Below, piece after piece: positions 6,665 through 9,809 of a DNA stretch of 9,809 nt; within the stretch, counting starts at the first letter, position 1; each line of letters begins with the position of its first letter. Under the pieces are notes generated by a model. The model worked only from the letters and a program-made list of their open reading frames with translations. It was not told where the DNA came from and did not search any database. Position numbers and translations under genes: made by a program. Source of the DNA: CAZDDW01 sp043811105. GTDB lineage: Bacteria; Patescibacteriota; Patescibacteriia; UBA9934; CAZDDW01. The DNA lies in contig JBDRNK010000081.1 in the NCBI GenBank assembly GCA_043811105.1, positions 1-9,809 on the forward strand, in the 5' to 3' direction.

Positions 6665-7846
6665 TTAAAAACGAGTGGCGCGGAAAATGTCGTAACCAGG
6701 GATTTCCATTTTCCAGACTTCAACGGCTGGAATATCTGAAGTAACCTCAATGATCTGAGCTGGGCCTGGATTATTTCGCTGACCACCGGCAGTAACCAAA
6801 ATGTTTCCATTTTCTAGTAAATCAACATCACCAACAAAATCAGTAAAATAATCAGTCTGATATTGCCAGATCTGACGCGCTGTCATAGTATCTTCGTCTA
6901 ACTGATACATTACAGCCCGAGAAAATTGTTCATTAGTCCAAGCTCTTTCGTTTCCATTATCATAAATCAAAATCGTACCATCAGAATGAAGTTCCGGTGC
7001 GTGCTGTGCTGAGAACCAAGCAATCTTGTTTGCCGGATCACCGTTCAAAAGTTCAAAATCACCATCTCGTCCTAATCGCCAGACTACCTCTCCGGTTGCA
7101 TGATCGATCTTAATTACCCAACTCTGAGATCTAAGTGACAACAAGATACTATCATCGTCTTCAAAATATTGGAGTCCGTTGGCATGAAGCCAATCCAAAG
7201 ATTTATCGATTTTGGTTTGTTCAAGAGCAACCCGATTAACATCCAAGTGATCAAAAGCGTTCCAACGCCAAATCTCTTTCCCGTCAGCACCGACCTCAAC
7301 CAGCAACTCACCCTTGATCGGAGCGACACGATCACCAGTTAGCCAATCAACCGACATATTTCTGGTCTCATTAGCAATGGCAATATACGTTCCTTGCGGA
7401 GTAAAAGTTACATCGTGATGAATATTTTCCAGACCAAGATCATCAGCGGTAACCTGCATGACCGTCTTCCCTTTTGGTGTAATCACCCGCCAGCCGTTAT
7501 CAATGTGAATCAGATAATTACCGTCAGGCATCAGTTCCAGATCGCAGTTACTAAAAATATCATTTTCTAGATCTGGATAATACCAAACCAGTTCTCCTGT
7601 TTCGTCATATCCAAAATACGCTGGCGCATCAGAATTATTTTGTTTGTCCATCATGTTTGGCCCGAAAACCGTCAGACCAGGTTGCATGAGATCGGGTTCG
7701 TATACAGTAACTTCAACTTCAGGATACCATTCAGGTGGTTCGAAAGTATTAAACTGCCTAGATATTTGAGAAAGACCAAAAACAACAAAAGCAAGGACAG
7801 TTATGCTAATAATAATTCCTAAAGTTATTTCAGCTTTCTTTGTCAT
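6665..7846 (-). CDS. Membrane-anchored arylsulfotransferase-family (ASST) protein
   Basis: This is a 393-aa protein with an N-terminal signal anchor (hydrophobic residues about 8-27 after MTKK) and an extracytoplasmic beta-propeller of the PAPS-independent aryl-sulfate sulfotransferase family. Characterised members move sulfate from one phenolic ester to another through a sulfohistidine. Conserved blocks are: IHHDVTFTPQG (H143/H144); DWLHANGL (D218, H221, N223); SLRSQ with R239; TGEVVWRLG; and SAQHAPELHSDG (H282) followed by IYDNGNER (D296-R301). H221 and R239 are 18 residues apart, the same spacing as His356 and Arg374 in the E. coli enzyme; H282 is my candidate for the catalytic histidine. 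The protein is shorter than the roughly 570-600-aa enterobacterial enzymes and lacks an obvious N-terminal Ig-like domain. It starts one base after the deacetylase-esterase stop, so the two are probably co-translated. Substrate is unknown, and some family relatives may be non-enzymatic propellers. Confidence 0.82.
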   Translation of the reverse strand: MTKKAEITLGIIISITVLAFVVFGLSQISRQFNTFEPPEWYPEVEVTVYEPDLMQPGLTVFGPNMMDKQNNSDAPAYFGYDETGELVWYYPDLENDIFSNCDLELMPDGNYLIHIDNGWRVITPKGKTVMQVTADDLGLENIHHDVTFTPQGTYIAIANETRNMSVDWLTGDRVAPIKGELLVEVGADGKEIWRWNAFDHLDVNRVALEQTKIDKSLDWLHANGLQYFEDDDSILLSLRSQSWVIKIDHATGEVVWRLGRDGDFELLNGDPANKIAWFSAQHAPELHSDGTILIYDNGNERAWTNEQFSRAVMYQLDEDTMTARQIWQYQTDYFTDFVGDVDLLENGNILVTAGGQRNNPGPAQIIEVTSDIPAVEVWKMEIPGYDIFRATRF

Positions 7847-7847
7847 A

Positions 7848-9782
7848 CTACTTTAATTCTTGAGTAAAAAATTTGATGATCTGAGCTGAATAATTCCAAA
7901 ACATATTATAATTGTGGGCAAAGCCGGTGGCCTCAATAAATTCAGCCTCAACTCCAGCCTGATTTAATTCAGATGCAAAATTGACACTTTGAGCCATTGG
8001 AATCGTTGTGTCTTGATCACCATGAATAATCAGAAATGGTGGATCACTAGAATCAATATACGGCGTGGCGCTGGCCAAACCTGCTTTTTCCAGACAATCT
8101 GGCAAAGCACAACCAAGATAACGTGACTCTGGTGATTCTGAATCATCATGGTCTAGCACACATACACCAGCACAATCCGAACTCAAACTTACAAAATCAA
8201 CAGGGCCAAACATATCAACAACGGCCTGAACTTGAGTGGAAACATTATCATAATTTCCAACAGTGCCATCAATCTCTTCCACACCAGCCGTGGTTCCAAG
8301 CACAGCTGCCAAATGTCCGCCTGATGAACTGCCGATCACGCCGATACGATCAGGATCGATATTATAATTATCAGCATTAGCACGCAACCAACGTACGGCA
8401 GCTTTCGAGTCATGAATCTGTGCCGGCCAAATCGCCTGACCTGACAAACGGAAATTTAAAGAAGCCACGGAGAAACCGTCTGTAGCTAATCGCTGGCACA
8501 TACTGCTAACATCACTTTTGTCACCACTACTAAAAGCGCCACCATGAGTCCAAATAATCAATGGCAGATCTTCGTCCGTATCAACAGGCCGATATAAATC
8601 CAGCTTTAAAGAAGTCCCATCAACTTCAGCATATTCAATATCCCTAATTACTTCCACTTGATCATTCTCAGTTAGTTCAGCTACTGGCTGATCAACCGGC
8701 TCCGCCTGGGGTTCGGCTTCGCTGGATTCCCAATCAAGATACAGATCATAAATCTCCGGCAACGTTGTCCATTCAACCAAACCAGCCTTAACATAAGGTT
8801 CAACCGCTTGCAACCATTCCTCAAGTGCCGGACTAGCCACCTTATCTTCACTACCAATACTCCAGGCAACGTACATTAAATTCACCTGGCCTTCTTGAAC
8901 ATTTGCTAAGGCTTCTTTAAGAGCTGAAATACCGGCTTCAGCATCAGACTGACTCATATCATCATAATTACCATCATAACCATACAGAACATCATCCGAA
9001 GCCAAGATGACCAATTCACCTTCAGGGTCATATTCCAACCAATTGGCACCGGAACTGGTTCGCCAAGGATGAATCCGATCTGACATTTCAGAAGGAAAAA
9101 CGTCATGACACTTTGAAGGTATCGGACAATTACTATATTCTTCTGGCTGATTTTCTTCTGATAACGACATGGCACAAAAAGAAACACCTCCTGTTGTGAA
9201 TTTAAAGCCGGCTGCAATGGAAGCCGCAACCCAATCAAGCGATGAACAAACTCCGGACACATGTCGTGCCTCTATTCCTGATAGTTTTTCAAACTCTATC
9301 TTCATCTTACTAATTTCACTTACCATTCCCTTTTGATCCAAACCATCACGTTCAACATTTCCTCCAACATCAGCGTGTAGTCCAACTCCGTGTCCACGTT
9401 CAACCAATTCAGCCAAAACATTATCGTTCCAATTTTTTGAAGCTTGAACAAATTCAGGCCGGGCTTCAAAAGTTCCTTTAGCTCCATATTTTTCTAAAGT
9501 GGTGGCCATAAGTCTGGTCGCGGTAGCATGCTCTTCAAATGCACCTTGATTTGTAACCTCATTATTCCAACCCTCAAGATGAATCATTATCCCCAGATGC
9601 AATTTTGTTTCTGATTCAGGCTTTGGCAGTGTCTCGATTTCTGTATATTTAAAATAGATTCCGCCGGCCATGGTTGCCAAAACGATCAGACCGAACAGAA
9701 TTGAAACTGCTGTTGGTTTCGGAAAAAACATTCCGGTTTGTTTCTGATAGTCAAGGTAGGCCTGACCTTGAAGTTCTGACAT
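7848..9782 (-). CDS. Membrane-anchored fusion: deacetylase-like domain plus BD-FAE-type alpha/beta-hydrolase esterase
   Basis: This is a 644-aa protein counted from the ATG at 9782; the open frame continues nine codons to a TTG at the window edge, but the ATG with a weak GAAGAAA upstream is the likelier start. A TM helix (about 25-44) is followed by a region (about 60-345) resembling polysaccharide-deacetylase/NodB-like barrels: IMIHLEGW (H68, E70), a GTFEARPEF strand, and GVGLHADV (H136). The usual second histidine of HxxxH is missing, so metal use may differ or be lost. After a Glu/Pro-rich linker (about 353-373) comes a complete BD-FAE/HSL-like esterase (about 378-644): oxyanion HGGAF (413-417), nucleophile S486 in GSSSGG, acid D591 in HGDQD and base H623 in GFAHN. 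Nine cysteines fit disulfides outside the membrane. It probably removes acyl or feruloyl-like esters, and perhaps N-acetyl groups, from surface or scavenged glycans. The downstream sulfotransferase gene is coupled to it. Confidence 0.8.
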   Translation of the reverse strand: MSELQGQAYLDYQKQTGMFFPKPTAVSILFGLIVLATMAGGIYFKYTEIETLPKPESETKLHLGIMIHLEGWNNEVTNQGAFEEHATATRLMATTLEKYGAKGTFEARPEFVQASKNWNDNVLAELVERGHGVGLHADVGGNVERDGLDQKGMVSEISKMKIEFEKLSGIEARHVSGVCSSLDWVAASIAAGFKFTTGGVSFCAMSLSEENQPEEYSNCPIPSKCHDVFPSEMSDRIHPWRTSSGANWLEYDPEGELVILASDDVLYGYDGNYDDMSQSDAEAGISALKEALANVQEGQVNLMYVAWSIGSEDKVASPALEEWLQAVEPYVKAGLVEWTTLPEIYDLYLDWESSEAEPQAEPVDQPVAELTENDQVEVIRDIEYAEVDGTSLKLDLYRPVDTDEDLPLIIWTHGGAFSSGDKSDVSSMCQRLATDGFSVASLNFRLSGQAIWPAQIHDSKAAVRWLRANADNYNIDPDRIGVIGSSSGGHLAAVLGTTAGVEEIDGTVGNYDNVSTQVQAVVDMFGPVDFVSLSSDCAGVCVLDHDDSESPESRYLGCALPDCLEKAGLASATPYIDSSDPPFLIIHGDQDTTIPMAQSVNFASELNQAGVEAEFIEATGFAHNYNMFWNYSAQIIKFFTQELK

Positions 9783-9809
9783 CTGTTTTTCTTCAGCTCG
9801 ACAGATCAA

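Noticed and set aside
6439..6744. Plus-strand ORF of 101 codons crossing the right inverted repeat
   Set aside because: It is antisense to the conserved N-terminus of the transposase and the end of the sulfotransferase gene, with no domain signal.
8954..9262. Minus-strand ORF of 102 codons
   Set aside because: It is an alternative frame within the deacetylase-esterase fusion, with shadow-like composition and no motif.
1..9809. Alternative genetic code (UGA read as glycine, as in some CPR lineages)
   Set aside because: The long reading frames are intact under the standard code, with no in-frame TGA, and all visible stops are TAA or TAG.

Overview
The window looks like chromosomal DNA from a member of the Candidate Phyla Radiation (Patescibacteria, perhaps a Parcubacteria-type lineage). 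This rests on gene style: a membrane-tethered ClpC-like ATPase next to a small conserved membrane protein, a WecA/TagO-type transferase with CPR-like motif variants, few Shine-Dalgarno sequences, very tight gene packing, moderate-to-low G+C and standard-code ORFs. The lineage call is inference. Every gene I accept is on the minus strand, so the biological reading order runs from high to low coordinates. No tRNA, rRNA, CRISPR array or convincing terminator was seen.

Region A (9782 to 6665) is a two-gene surface-enzyme operon. The first gene encodes a membrane-anchored fusion of a divergent polysaccharide-deacetylase-like domain with a BD-FAE-type alpha/beta-hydrolase esterase. One base after its stop follows a membrane-anchored arylsulfotransferase-family (ASST) beta-propeller protein. 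Both are predicted to act outside the cytoplasmic membrane on carbohydrate or aromatic-ester substrates.

Region B (6663 to 5704) is a compact 960-bp RAYT-type (Y1/HUH transposase) unit bounded by perfect 26-bp inverted repeats. One end lies one base beyond the stop codon of the sulfotransferase gene. The other end lies just upstream of the promoter of the next operon.

Region C (5686 to 1) begins with a perfect extended -10 promoter that would produce a nearly leaderless mRNA. It is followed by four overlapping or closely spaced genes: a 124-aa conserved-looking membrane protein; a two-TM ClpC-like AAA+ protein whose first ATPase ring and both pore loops appear degenerate; a TM-anchored Memo-AMMECR1 fusion (components B and A of the AmmeMemoRadiSam set); and a WecA/TagO-like polyprenyl-phosphate sugar-1-phosphate transferase that runs off the window. 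The genes of region C share a membrane location, which suggests an envelope-associated quality-control or glycan-assembly operon, but their joint function is unknown. The radical SAM partner of the Memo/AMMECR1 set is not in the window.

The best candidates for new biology are the divergent membrane AAA+ protein with its small partner, and the apparently extracytoplasmic Memo-AMMECR1 fusion.
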